From NCBI GenBank assembly GCA_018241685.1, contig JAFEDJ010000071.1, positions 1-64,000 of the forward strand: a stretch of 64,000 bases of DNA. The letters run 5' to 3'. Origin of the DNA: Pseudomonadota bacterium. GTDB lineage: Bacteria > Pseudomonadota > Gammaproteobacteria > Burkholderiales > Rhodocyclaceae. Made by a program: the position numbers and the translations under genes. The notes beneath the pieces are model-generated. The model did no database searches. It saw only the letters and a list, made by a program, of their open reading frames with translations, and was not told where the DNA came from. This document shows positions 53,896 through 64,000 of the stretch, in pieces (within the stretch, counting starts at the first letter, position 1; the number at the start of each line of letters is the position of its first letter).

Positions 53896-56220
53896 ATGAA
53901 CATGATGAACAAGAATGAGCTCGGCTTTGCCGACCTGCTGAAAAACGGCCAGACCCTGAAGCAGTTCCGCGACGGCATCATCGAGCGCACCAAGGCCAGC
54001 GGCCACTACAACGGTATCGAGAAGCTGGCCTTCCGCGACAGCGACCCGATCGGCTACGAAAAACTGTTCTCCAAGCTGCGCGGCGGCCTGGTGCATGCCC
54101 GCGAAACGGCCAAGAAGATCGCCGCCAGCCCCATCGTCGAGCAGGAAGGCGAGCTGTGCTTCACGCTCTACAATGCCGCCGGCGACTGCGTGCTGACCTC
54201 CACCGGCATCATCATCCACGTCGGCACGATGGGCGCAGCGATCAAGTACATGATCGAGAACAACTGGGAGGGCAACCCCGGCATCAACCCCGGCGACATG
54301 TTCACCACCAATGACTGCGCCATCGGCAACGTGCACCCCTGCGACATCGCCACCATCGTGCCGATCTTCTGGGAAGGCAAGCTGATCGGCTGGGTCGGTG
54401 GCGTGACCCACGTGATCGACACCGGCTCGGTGACGCCGGGCTCCATGTCCACCGGCCAGACCCAGCGCTTCGGCGACGGCTACATGATCACCTGCCGCAA
54501 GACCGGCATCAACGACGAGCCGCTGCGCGACTGGCTGCACGAGTCGCAGCGCTCGGTGCGCACGCCAAAATACTGGATCCTCGACGAGAAGACCCGTATC
54601 GCCGGCTGCCACATGATCCGCGAGCTGGTGGAGGACGTGATCCGCGCCGACGGCATCGAGGCCTACGAGAAGTTCGCCTTCGAGGTCATCGAGGAAGGCC
54701 GCCGCGGCCTGATGAGCCGCATCAAGGCCATGACCCTGCCCGGCAAGTACCGCAAGGTGTCCTTCGTCGATGTGCCCTACAAGCATGAAGACGTACAGGT
54801 CTCCAACGCCTTCGCCAAGCTCGACTCCATCATGCACTCACCGTGCGAGATGACCATCAAGCCGGACGGCAAGTGGCGCCTCGACTTCGAGGGCGCGAGC
54901 CGCTGGGGCTGGCATACCTTCAACGCCCACCAGGTGGCCTTCACCTCCGGCATCTGGGTGATGATGTGCCAGACCCTGGTGCCGACCCAGCGCATCAACG
55001 ACGGCGCCTATTACGCCACCGAGTTCCGCCTGCCCAAGGGCACCTGGTGCAACCCGGACGACCGCCGCACCGGCCACGCCTACGCCTGGCACTTCCTGGT
55101 GTCCGGCTGGGCAGCCCTGTGGCGCGGCCTCGGCCAGTCCTACTTCAGCCGCGGCTATCTGGAGGAGGTCAACGCCGGCAACGCCAACACCTCCAACTGG
55201 CTGCAGGGCGGCGGCATCAACCAGGACGGCGAGATCCACGCGGTGAACAGCTTCGAGGCCAGCTCCTGCGGCACCGGCGCCTGCGCGGTCAAGGACGGCC
55301 TCAACCACGCCGCCGCGATCTGGAACCCGGAAGGCGACATGGGTGATATCGAGATCTGGGAGATGGCCGAGCCGCTCCTGTACCTCGGCCGCAACGTCAA
55401 GGCCAACTCCGGCGGCTACGGCAAGTACCGCGGCGGTTGCGGCTTCGAGACGCTGCGCATGGTATGGAACGCCCAGGACTGGACCATGTTCTTCATGGGC
55501 AACGGCTTCATGAACAGCGACTGGGGCCTGATGGGCGGCTATCCGTCCGCCACCGGCTACCGTTTCGAGGCCCACAAGACCGGGCTGGAAAACCGCATCG
55601 CTATCGGCGACAGCCTGCCGCTGGGCGGCGACCTCGATCCGTCCAACCCGGACTACGAGCGCCACCTGGACGCCACCGCCACGGTCAAGCGCGACAAGCA
55701 GTGCATCACCACCGAGGACTGCTACGCCAACCACGACCTCTACCTCAACTACCTGCGCGGCGGCCCCGGCTTCGGCGACCCCATCGATCGCGAGCCGAAG
55801 GCCATCGAGGCGGACCTCAACCAGAAGTTCCTGCTGCCCGAGTACGCCGAGAAGGTCTATGGCGCGGTGCTGACCCAGGACGCCAAGGGCGTGTTCACCG
55901 TCGATCCGGCCAAGACCCAGGCCCGCCGCGCCGAGATCCGCAAGGAACGCCTGGCCCGCGCGCTGCCGACCCGCGAATGGATGAAGGAAGAGCGCGAACG
56001 CATCCTCAACAAGCACGCCTCCATCCAGGTCCAGCACATGTTCGCCACCAGCTTCGCGCTGTCCGAGAAGTTCACCCAGCAGTTCAAGGACTTCTGGAAC
56101 CTGCCGGCCGACTGGCTGGTGCGCGAGGAAGAGCTGGGCGTGCCGTCCTACGGCGCCAAGCACCGCATGGACCTGTCCTTGCTGCCCGACGTCACCACCG
56201 TCGTCCAGGTCGAAGAGTAA
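53896..56220 (+). CDS. acxB: Acetone carboxylase, alpha subunit
   Basis: This 774-aa subunit belongs to the hydantoinase B family and contains the Mn-dependent carboxylation site in characterised enzymes. Family blocks such as GDMFTTNDCAIGNVHPCDIA, GGVTHVIDTGSVTPGSMSTG and SSCGTGACAVKDGLNHAAAI are present, and the length agrees with the alpha subunit of about 85 kDa. It begins 29 nt after acxA. Together with the other two subunits it would form an alpha2beta2gamma2 enzyme. Confidence 0.95.
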   Translation: MNMMNKNELGFADLLKNGQTLKQFRDGIIERTKASGHYNGIEKLAFRDSDPIGYEKLFSKLRGGLVHARETAKKIAASPIVEQEGELCFTLYNAAGDCVLTSTGIIIHVGTMGAAIKYMIENNWEGNPGINPGDMFTTNDCAIGNVHPCDIATIVPIFWEGKLIGWVGGVTHVIDTGSVTPGSMSTGQTQRFGDGYMITCRKTGINDEPLRDWLHESQRSVRTPKYWILDEKTRIAGCHMIRELVEDVIRADGIEAYEKFAFEVIEEGRRGLMSRIKAMTLPGKYRKVSFVDVPYKHEDVQVSNAFAKLDSIMHSPCEMTIKPDGKWRLDFEGASRWGWHTFNAHQVAFTSGIWVMMCQTLVPTQRINDGAYYATEFRLPKGTWCNPDDRRTGHAYAWHFLVSGWAALWRGLGQSYFSRGYLEEVNAGNANTSNWLQGGGINQDGEIHAVNSFEASSCGTGACAVKDGLNHAAAIWNPEGDMGDIEIWEMAEPLLYLGRNVKANSGGYGKYRGGCGFETLRMVWNAQDWTMFFMGNGFMNSDWGLMGGYPSATGYRFEAHKTGLENRIAIGDSLPLGGDLDPSNPDYERHLDATATVKRDKQCITTEDCYANHDLYLNYLRGGPGFGDPIDREPKAIEADLNQKFLLPEYAEKVYGAVLTQDAKGVFTVDPAKTQARRAEIRKERLARALPTREWMKEERERILNKHASIQVQHMFATSFALSEKFTQQFKDFWNLPADWLVREEELGVPSYGAKHRMDLSLLPDVTTVVQVEE

Positions 56221-56243
56221 TCACCGAATCAAGGAGTTCGAAC

Positions 56244-56747
56244 ATGTCTACTTACACCAACGAGCAGGTCGCCCACCTCGTCGAAGGCACTCTCGACTGG
56301 GAAACCACCTTCCGCATGCTGTCCATGCCCAAGGACCAAAGCCGCTTCGAGCAGTACGTGGCGGCCCTGCAGGCCAAGGTCACGTTCAAGGACAAGATCG
56401 TCCTGCCCCTCGGCCCGCACCTGTACATCGTGCAGTCCGCCAAGACCAAGGAATGGGTCACCCAGTGCGACTGCGGCCACGTCTTCGCCGACTACCGTGA
56501 AAACTGGAAGCTCCATGCCGCCATCTACGTACGCGACACCGAAGAAGCGATGACCGAGGTCTATCCCAAGCTGATGGCGCCGGACACCCAGTGGCAGGTG
56601 TATCGCGAGTACTACTGCCCGACCTGCGGCACCATGCACGACGTGGAAGCGCCGACCCCGTGGTATCCGGTGATCCATGACTTCGAACCGGACATCGAGG
56701 CCTTCTACAAGGACTGGATGGGCCTGCCGGTGCCGGAACGCGCTTAA
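56244..56747 (+). CDS. acxC: Acetone carboxylase, gamma subunit
   Basis: This 167-aa subunit has cysteine clusters TQCDCGHVF and YYCPTCGTMHDVEA that can bind zinc and is the expected small third subunit (about 20 kDa). AAGGAG lies before the ATG, 23 nt after acxB. A strong terminator follows its stop, separating it from acxR. Confidence 0.94.
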   Translation: MSTYTNEQVAHLVEGTLDWETTFRMLSMPKDQSRFEQYVAALQAKVTFKDKIVLPLGPHLYIVQSAKTKEWVTQCDCGHVFADYRENWKLHAAIYVRDTEEAMTEVYPKLMAPDTQWQVYREYYCPTCGTMHDVEAPTPWYPVIHDFEPDIEAFYKDWMGLPVPERA

Positions 56748-56766
56748 GCAGGGTTGCAAGCGCTTT

Positions 56767-56802
56767 GCGGGGCTCGGCCGTAGCGGCCGACCCCGCTTTT
56801 TT
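56767..56802 (+). terminator. Terminator of acxABC
   Basis: Stem GCGGGG-C-TCGGCCG / CGGCCGA-CCCCGC followed by six T residues. Confidence 0.9.
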
Positions 56803-56837
56803 GTTGCCGGTGGAACACCATCCCACGCTGCCGGCAA

Positions 56838-56883
56838 ACGTCCGAAAACGAGTCGGACGCCGTCCCGAACGTCCGATTTTCGG
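56838..56883. promoter_or_regulatory. Activator-site cluster upstream of acxR
   Basis: Several copies of AACGTCCG and CGGACG occur here, including CGAACGTCCGATTTTCGG at 56866-56883, which matches 17 of 18 bases with the site upstream of acxA. It suggests that AcxR also binds its own promoter. Confidence 0.6.
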
Positions 56884-56960
56884 ACGCTCCATCCCGGCAG
56901 GTACCCCACGCAGCGTAGCGGAGCCCGCGCGACATGCGGACTGCGCACACCGCTGCCGGA

Positions 56961-56975
56961 TGGCATCACCTTTGC
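56961..56975 (+). promoter_or_regulatory. Sigma-54 promoter of acxR
   Basis: TGGCAT-N5-TTGC fits the -24/-12 consensus with the same spacing as the acxA promoter and lies 190 bp before the acxR GTG. The rest of the gap to 57165 shows nothing else I can identify. Confidence 0.65.
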
Positions 56976-57165
56976 TAATCTTGAGGATGGCAATCCGGCT
57001 CTTCGGCCGACCAGACCCAACAGGAGGCACAGCACCACCCGATCGATCCACCGTTCCGCCTGCGCGCAGAAACCATTCATATCGGCCGCCTCGATCGCGG
57101 CCCGCCGCGGCCGGGACGCAAGCCAAAGGAGGAAGACGTGAGAAAAGCACAGCACGGAGGGACCA

Positions 57166-59148
<1,983 letters not shown>

Positions 59149-59222
59149 CGCCAGCCTTGCAAACGGGGCGGTTTGTGTAAAAAGCAGCCCGCCCCGGCGC
59201 CGGCCAGACTAAAATCCGGCCA

Positions 59223-60119
59223 ATGTTCGACTCGCCCCAATCCAGGTCTTCGCGCGCCCTCCAGCTGGCGATCGCGACGTCTCTGCTCGTCCATGGCCTC
59301 TTGTTGCTGGTCAAGCTGAACCCGCCGGAACAGGAACACGCCAGCCCCCACCTGGAAGCCCGCCTCGCCCCGCCGCCGGCACCCCGCGCGGATATACGGC
59401 CGCGTCCGAAGGAGCCTGTCAAGATCGCCGAGGCGCCTCCGCGCAAACCGCAGCAGGCACAGAAGCCTAAAGCCAAGGCGCCCGAAAGCCGTCCGCGCAT
59501 CCTCACCGCCCGCAAGTCCAACGCGCCCGCCGTGCGCAGCGCCGAACCCGCCCCCACGTGGAGCGTGGCCCAGAAGGAGGAGATGGACAACTTCCTCAAC
59601 GATCTGGCCCGCGACGCGAAGAAACCGCCCCCGCCACCGCCGACCCTCGCCGAGCGCTCCATGGCGATGGCCCGCGAGATCGGCCGCGAGCAGATGCGTG
59701 AGTCCCGCGGGCGCAGTTCGAGCAGCCTGGAAGACCTGGTCGAGCGCATCCCCAACAGCCCGCCGGTGGATCCCTTCAGCCTCGAGTTCTACATGGACGC
59801 GCTGGTCAAGAAGCTCAACCGCAGCGCTGCCTTCGTGAAGAACGACCCACGCACCCGCGGCATCCGCAACGCGTCCATTGAGGTGCGTCTGAACCCGGAC
59901 GGCTCGCTGAAGAGCTTCAAGGTCGTCAATGCCGGCGACCAGCAGGACGAGATCGCCTTCGTGAAGTCGGTCGTCGAGCGGGCGATTCCCTTCTCGGCCT
60001 TCCCGCCCGACATCGTGAAATCCGCCAAGTCCCTGGCACTGATGATCTGCATCCAGCCGCCCAGCCTGGGCGGCGGCAGCTTTGGCTTCACGCGCCGGCC
60101 GGACGGCAGCGGCTGCTGA
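59223..60119 (+). CDS. TonB/TolA-like energy transducer protein
   Basis: This 298-aa protein has one N-terminal membrane helix (LQLAIATSLLVHGLLLLVKL), a long Pro/Lys/Ala-rich periplasmic spacer (PPRKPQQAQKPKAKAPES) and a C-terminal TonB-fold domain (IEVRLNPDGSLKSFKVVNAG, FSAFPPDIVKSAKSL). No exbB/exbD is adjacent. It is probably a TonB-like link to the outer membrane; the partner receptor is unknown. Confidence 0.8.
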   Translation: MFDSPQSRSSRALQLAIATSLLVHGLLLLVKLNPPEQEHASPHLEARLAPPPAPRADIRPRPKEPVKIAEAPPRKPQQAQKPKAKAPESRPRILTARKSNAPAVRSAEPAPTWSVAQKEEMDNFLNDLARDAKKPPPPPPTLAERSMAMAREIGREQMRESRGRSSSSLEDLVERIPNSPPVDPFSLEFYMDALVKKLNRSAAFVKNDPRTRGIRNASIEVRLNPDGSLKSFKVVNAGDQQDEIAFVKSVVERAIPFSAFPPDIVKSAKSLALMICIQPPSLGGGSFGFTRRPDGSGC

Positions 60120-60146
60120 AGCCAGCGCAACGTTCGAGGAGCCACC

Positions 60147-61115
60147 GTGGGGTACGACGTCATCGGCGACATCCACGGCCAGGCCGACAAGCTCGAAGCC
60201 CTGCTGCAGCACATGGGCTACCGCCCGCATGACGACGCGTGGCGCCACCCGTCCCGTACGGCAGTGTTCGTCGGCGACTTCATCGACCGCGGCCCCCACC
60301 AGCTGCGCACCGTCCGCATCGCCCGCAACATGGTGGAAAGCGGCGCGGCACTGGCGGTGATGGGCAACCACGAGCTCAATGCGATTGCCTGGCACACGCC
60401 GGACCCCATGCATCCCGGCGAATACCTGCGCCGCCATTACAGCACCCGCTGGGGGCACAAGAACCGCATCCAGCACCAGCGCTTCCTCGACGAAGTGGCG
60501 GGCGATCCGACGCAGCACGCCGACCTCATCGCATGGTTCCGCTCCCTCCCCCTGTGGCTGGAACTGCCGGGCATCCGCGTCGTGCACGCCTGCTGGCAGC
60601 AGGGGTTGATGGACTGGCTGACCAGCACCGGCTACGTCGAGAAAGGCCGTCTGCTGCAGACAGCCCTTCCTGACGCCACCCGGGAGCCCGACGACGACTC
60701 CGTGACGGACACACCCGAACCCAGCCTGTTCCGTGCCGCCGAGACCCTCACCAAGGGACTGGAGATTCCGCTGCCAGACGGCGTCTCCTACCAGGACAAG
60801 GACGGCATCGCACGCCACCGCGTGCGCATCCGTTGGTGGGACCAGGAAGCCACCACCTGCCGGCGCGCCGCCCTCGTGCACGAGCAACTGCGCAGCCAGC
60901 TGCCGGACACGCCGCTCCCCGCCTATGCCCGCATCGATGACCAGGACCCGCGGCCGGTATTCTTCGGCCATTACTGGTTCACCGGGCAACCGCGCGTGCT
61001 CGCCCCGCATGCCGCCTGCGTCGATTACTCGGCCGGCAACGGCGGCCCATTGGTGGCCTATCGCTGGGACGGCGAAGCCCAGCTGAGCGACGCCCATTTC
61101 TGCCAGGTTTCCTGA
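60147..61115 (+). CDS. Metallophosphoesterase, PPP/PrpE-like
   Basis: This 322-aa phosphatase has the canonical motifs GDIHGQ, FVGDFIDRG and MGNHELNAIA, followed by the later His motifs VVHACW and FGHYW. It resembles Ser/Thr-phosphatase-like or diadenosine-tetraphosphatase-like enzymes; substrate unknown. The start is GTG at 60147 with GAGGAG 5 nt upstream. Confidence 0.88.
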   Translation: MGYDVIGDIHGQADKLEALLQHMGYRPHDDAWRHPSRTAVFVGDFIDRGPHQLRTVRIARNMVESGAALAVMGNHELNAIAWHTPDPMHPGEYLRRHYSTRWGHKNRIQHQRFLDEVAGDPTQHADLIAWFRSLPLWLELPGIRVVHACWQQGLMDWLTSTGYVEKGRLLQTALPDATREPDDDSVTDTPEPSLFRAAETLTKGLEIPLPDGVSYQDKDGIARHRVRIRWWDQEATTCRRAALVHEQLRSQLPDTPLPAYARIDDQDPRPVFFGHYWFTGQPRVLAPHAACVDYSAGNGGPLVAYRWDGEAQLSDAHFCQVS

Positions 61116-61205
61116 GCTGGCCTGCACAACGGCATACGCGCCCGTTCAACTTCGGCACCGAGTGGGCTAGATTGGGAGCCTTCGCCTCCTGCAAAGGCCC
61201 GCGCC

Positions 61206-62696
61206 ATGTCTTGCCTCCTCGCCCTCGACCAGGGCACCAGCAGCAGCCGTGCCATTGTCTTCGACGCTGGGGGCCAGGCCCTCGGCAGCGCCCAACTCGA
61301 ATTCCGGCAGTCCTACCCGCAGCCGGGCTGGGTCGAGCATGACCCTCTGGAGATCTGGCAGACCCAGCTCGACTGCGCCCGCCAGGCCCTGAGCAAGGCC
61401 GGGCTGACCGGCGCCGACGTGGCAGCCATCGGCATCACCAACCAGCGGGAAACCACCGTGCTGTGGGAGCGAAGCAGCGGCCAACCGCTGGCGCCGGCCA
61501 TCGTCTGGCAGGACCGCCGCACCGTGGCCGCCTGCGAAGCCCTGCGCACAAACGGACATGCGGCGCTGATCCGCGCCAGGACCGGCCTGGAGGTGGATGC
61601 CTATTTCTCGGCGACCAAGCTGGCCTGGCTACTGGATCATGTACCGGATGCACGCCGCCGCGCTGTTGCCGGCGAGCTGGCCTTTGGCACCATCGACAGC
61701 TGGCTGGTGTGGCAGCTCACCGGTGGCCGGCTGCACGTCACCGACCCGAGCAACGCGTCGCGCACGATGCTCTTCGACATCCACCGCCAATGCTGGGACG
61801 AGGAATTGCTGGCCCTGTTCGACCTTCCCGCCGCGCTGCTGCCGGAGGTCGTGGACAGCAGCGGCGTGCTCGGCGCGACGGATGCCGGGCTGTTCGGCAC
61901 TGCGATCCCGATCGGCGGGCTGGCCGGCGACCAGCAGGCTGCCACCTTCGGCCAGTCCTGCCTGCAGCCCGGCTCGGCGAAGAATACCTATGGCACCGGC
62001 TGCTTCCTGATGCTCAATACAGGTGAGCAACCTGTCGAATCGAAGCATCGCCTGCTCAGCACCCTCGGCTGGCGCATCGGCGGGCAGACCACCTACATGC
62101 TGGAAGGCAGCGTCTTCATCGGCGGCGCGGTGGTGCAGTGGCTGCGCGACGGGCTGGGGCTGATCCAGCGCGCCGCCGACATCGAAGCCCTTGCCGCCTC
62201 GGTGCCGGATACCGGCGGCGTGGTGCTGGTGCCGGCCTTCGCCGGCCTCGGCGCCCCCTACTGGGACGGCTACGCCCGCGGCACGCTGCTCGGCCTGACC
62301 CGCGGCAGCGGCAAGGCCCACATCGCCCGCGCGGCGCTGGAAGCCATTGCGCTGCAGACGGTCGACCTGGTGGATGCCATGAACCGGGACGGCGCTGGCC
62401 CGCTGACCGAACTGCGGGTGGACGGTGGTGCCGCGCGCAACGACCTGCTGATGCAGATCCAGGCCGACCTGCTCGGCGTGCCGGTGATCCGCCCGCAGCA
62501 GACCGAAACAACGGCCCTCGGCGCGGCCTATCTCGCCGGCCTGGCCGTCGGCCTGTGGCGCAGCCCTGAAGAACTGTCCGCCCACTGGCAGGCAGAGCGG
62601 GTCTTCGCGCCGACCTGCTGCCAGGACGAGCGCGAGGCCCGCCTCGCCGAATGGCACCGCGCCGTGGAGCGTGCCCGCGGATGGGCCGCGCCATGA
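61206..62696 (+). CDS. glpK: Glycerol kinase
   Basis: This 496-aa FGGY kinase phosphorylates glycerol to glycerol 3-phosphate. Motifs LDQGTSSSRAIVFD, ITNQRETTVLWER, FGTIDSWLVWQLTGG and LRVDGGAARNDLLMQIQADLLG are clear. It overlaps the glpD start by 4 nt (ATGA), so the two consecutive steps of glycerol use are coupled. The length is normal. Confidence 0.96.
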   Translation: MSCLLALDQGTSSSRAIVFDAGGQALGSAQLEFRQSYPQPGWVEHDPLEIWQTQLDCARQALSKAGLTGADVAAIGITNQRETTVLWERSSGQPLAPAIVWQDRRTVAACEALRTNGHAALIRARTGLEVDAYFSATKLAWLLDHVPDARRRAVAGELAFGTIDSWLVWQLTGGRLHVTDPSNASRTMLFDIHRQCWDEELLALFDLPAALLPEVVDSSGVLGATDAGLFGTAIPIGGLAGDQQAATFGQSCLQPGSAKNTYGTGCFLMLNTGEQPVESKHRLLSTLGWRIGGQTTYMLEGSVFIGGAVVQWLRDGLGLIQRAADIEALAASVPDTGGVVLVPAFAGLGAPYWDGYARGTLLGLTRGSGKAHIARAALEAIALQTVDLVDAMNRDGAGPLTELRVDGGAARNDLLMQIQADLLGVPVIRPQQTETTALGAAYLAGLAVGLWRSPEELSAHWQAERVFAPTCCQDEREARLAEWHRAVERARGWAAP

Positions 62697-64000
62697 GGCG
62701 CGAAACCCTGCTCGAGCGCCTGCGCCACACGCTGCGCTGGGATGTGCTGGTCATCGGTGGCGGCGCCACCGGCCTCGGCTGTGCGGTGGATGCCGCATCG
62801 CGGGGCTATTCGACGCTGCTGCTGGAGGCCCACGATTTCGCCAAGGGCACCAGTTCCCGGTCCACCAAGCTGGTGCACGGCGGCGTCCGCTACCTCGCCC
62901 AGGGGCGCATCGGGCTGGTCCATGAAGCCTTGGCCGAGCGGGCGCTCCTGCTCGCCAACGCGCCGCATCTGGTGCATCCACAACGCTTCGTCGTACCGCT
63001 CTACCGCCAGTGGGACCGCCTGCAGCTCGGCGTCGGGCTGGCCGCCTACGACTGGCTGGCCGGCAACCACAGCCTCGGCGCCAGCCGCCCGCTGTCGGTG
63101 GAGGAAACCCGCCGCGCGCTGCCCGGCGTGCGCGAGGACGGGCTGGTCGGCGGTATCGCCTACATGGACGCCCGCTTCGACGACGCCCGGCTGGCCATCA
63201 CGCTGATGCGCACGGTGCTGGACCTGGGCGGCCTGGCCCTCAACTGGCTGCCCGTTACGGGGCTGCGCCATGAGGGCGGGCACGTCGTCGGCGTCGACGC
63301 GCAGGACGCGGAAAGCGGCGAATCCTTCGCGCTGTCGGCGCGGGTCGTCGTCAATGCGGCCGGCGTGTGGGCCGACGCCATCCGGCGCCTCGACGACCCG
63401 ACGAGTACGGCCCAGTTGAACCCCAGCCAGGGCGTACACATCGTGCTCGACCGGGATTTCCTGCCCGGCGACACGGCGCTGCTGGTGCCACGCACCGACG
63501 ACGGCCGCGTGCTGTTCATCATCCCCTGGCAGCACAAGCTACTACTCGGCACCACCGACACGCCGCGGCCGGATATTCCGCTGGAGCCCCAGCCGCTGGA
63601 CGGCGAGGTGGACTTCATCCTCGCCACGGCCGCCCGCTATCTGCGTCGCAGGCCGCAACGCAGCGACATCCGCAGCCAGTTCGCCGGCCTGCGCCCGCTG
63701 ATCGGCGGCAGCGGCAACACCTCGAGCCTGTCGCGGGAGCACGTGATTCAGATTGCGCCTAGCGGACTGGTATCGGTGGCCGGCGGCAAATGGACCACCT
63801 ACCGGCGCATGGGCGAGGAGATCATCGACCAGGCCGCGACCGTCGCCGGCCTGCCGGCCCGCCCCTGCCGGACGCGCAGCCTGATTCTGCACGGCAGCCC
63901 GCCGTCACCGTCCGACGACGTGTTCGGCACCGACCGCGCCGCGGTGGACGCGCTGCCCGGCGCGGGACGCCAGCTGCACCCTGCACTCTCACTCAGCGAG
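62693..64000 (+). CDS. glpD: Glycerol-3-phosphate dehydrogenase, 5' part
   Basis: 436 codons are visible and the gene runs off the window. The flavoprotein oxidises glycerol 3-phosphate to dihydroxyacetone phosphate and reduces the quinone pool. The FAD-binding motif VIGGGATGLGCAVDAASRG and the family block GTSSRSTKLVHGGVRYL near the N-terminus are clear. The ATG overlaps the glpK stop. Confidence 0.95.
   Translation, partial: MRRETLLERLRHTLRWDVLVIGGGATGLGCAVDAASRGYSTLLLEAHDFAKGTSSRSTKLVHGGVRYLAQGRIGLVHEALAERALLLANAPHLVHPQRFVVPLYRQWDRLQLGVGLAAYDWLAGNHSLGASRPLSVEETRRALPGVREDGLVGGIAYMDARFDDARLAITLMRTVLDLGGLALNWLPVTGLRHEGGHVVGVDAQDAESGESFALSARVVVNAAGVWADAIRRLDDPTSTAQLNPSQGVHIVLDRDFLPGDTALLVPRTDDGRVLFIIPWQHKLLLGTTDTPRPDIPLEPQPLDGEVDFILATAARYLRRRPQRSDIRSQFAGLRPLIGGSGNTSSLSREHVIQIAPSGLVSVAGGKWTTYRRMGEEIIDQAATVAGLPARPCRTRSLILHGSPPSPSDDVFGTDRAAVDALPGAGRQLHPALSLSE

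Noticed and set aside
60147..61115. Second phosphoesterase as part of a defence system
   Set aside because: It lies among TonB-like and glycerol genes, has a standard PPP-type domain and no NTPase or defence neighbour.

Overview
The window is GC-rich chromosomal DNA from a respiratory betaproteobacterium, probably close to the Rhodocyclales (an inference from gene content; no rRNA or tRNA is present to confirm it). Supporting features are a lexA-imuA-imuB SOS cassette, a finR/fpr pair, an MtrAB-type porin-cytochrome operon with a perfect FNR-type site, an sbp-cysTWAB sulfate operon, and an acetone carboxylase operon with two sigma-54 promoters.

Layout. 1-152 is the 3' end of a small gene whose paralogue lies at 47356-47649. 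153-645 has no gene but holds three palindromic units. 646-11981 is ordinary chromosome: an orphan dual ABC ATPase, slyD, bcp, lexA-imuA-imuB, a MATE exporter, an M61/PDZ protease, finR and fpr.

The main discovery is 12040-28013, a 15,974-bp transposon inserted between the convergent genes fpr and a PHA-depolymerase-like esterase. It has 25-bp terminal inverted repeats (22 of 25 matching, outer part GGGTGTTA[C/G]TAAGC) and an exact 8-bp target duplication, GTTTACCG. Inside is an intact IS1595-type transposase, a family that makes 8-bp duplications. The cargo is a five-gene leftward operon: hsdM, hsdS, a metallophosphoesterase-STAND-like NTPase, hsdR, and a YgjP/SprT-type metalloprotease. Divergent from it is a LexA/S24-like repressor, with a dyad TTCTGT-N6-ACAGAA between the two. 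Two unknown genes are coupled to the transposase, and a leftward three-gene module at the right end includes two paralogous unknown proteins. This looks like a self-contained mobile defence island under cleavable-repressor control.

28016-33030 is chromosome again: esterase, MAPEG protein, MsbA-like ABC exporter and ettA. 33128-38299 is a leftward electron-transfer operon: heptaheme cytochrome, cytochrome b, monoheme cytochrome, decaheme MtrA-like cytochrome, MtrB-like barrel. 38496-41886 carries a MOSC protein, a small protein, a Na+/H+ antiporter-like protein and an alpha/beta hydrolase. 41959-46762 is sbp-cysT-cysW-cysA-cysB. 46763-51467 holds mostly small proteins: an ash-like structured leader with a 97-aa protein, a methyltransferase, an SPW protein, a Spy-like protein, and exported or lipoproteins. 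51620-59148 is acxABC plus acxR. 59223-64000 holds a TonB-like protein, a metallophosphoesterase, glpK and a truncated glpD.
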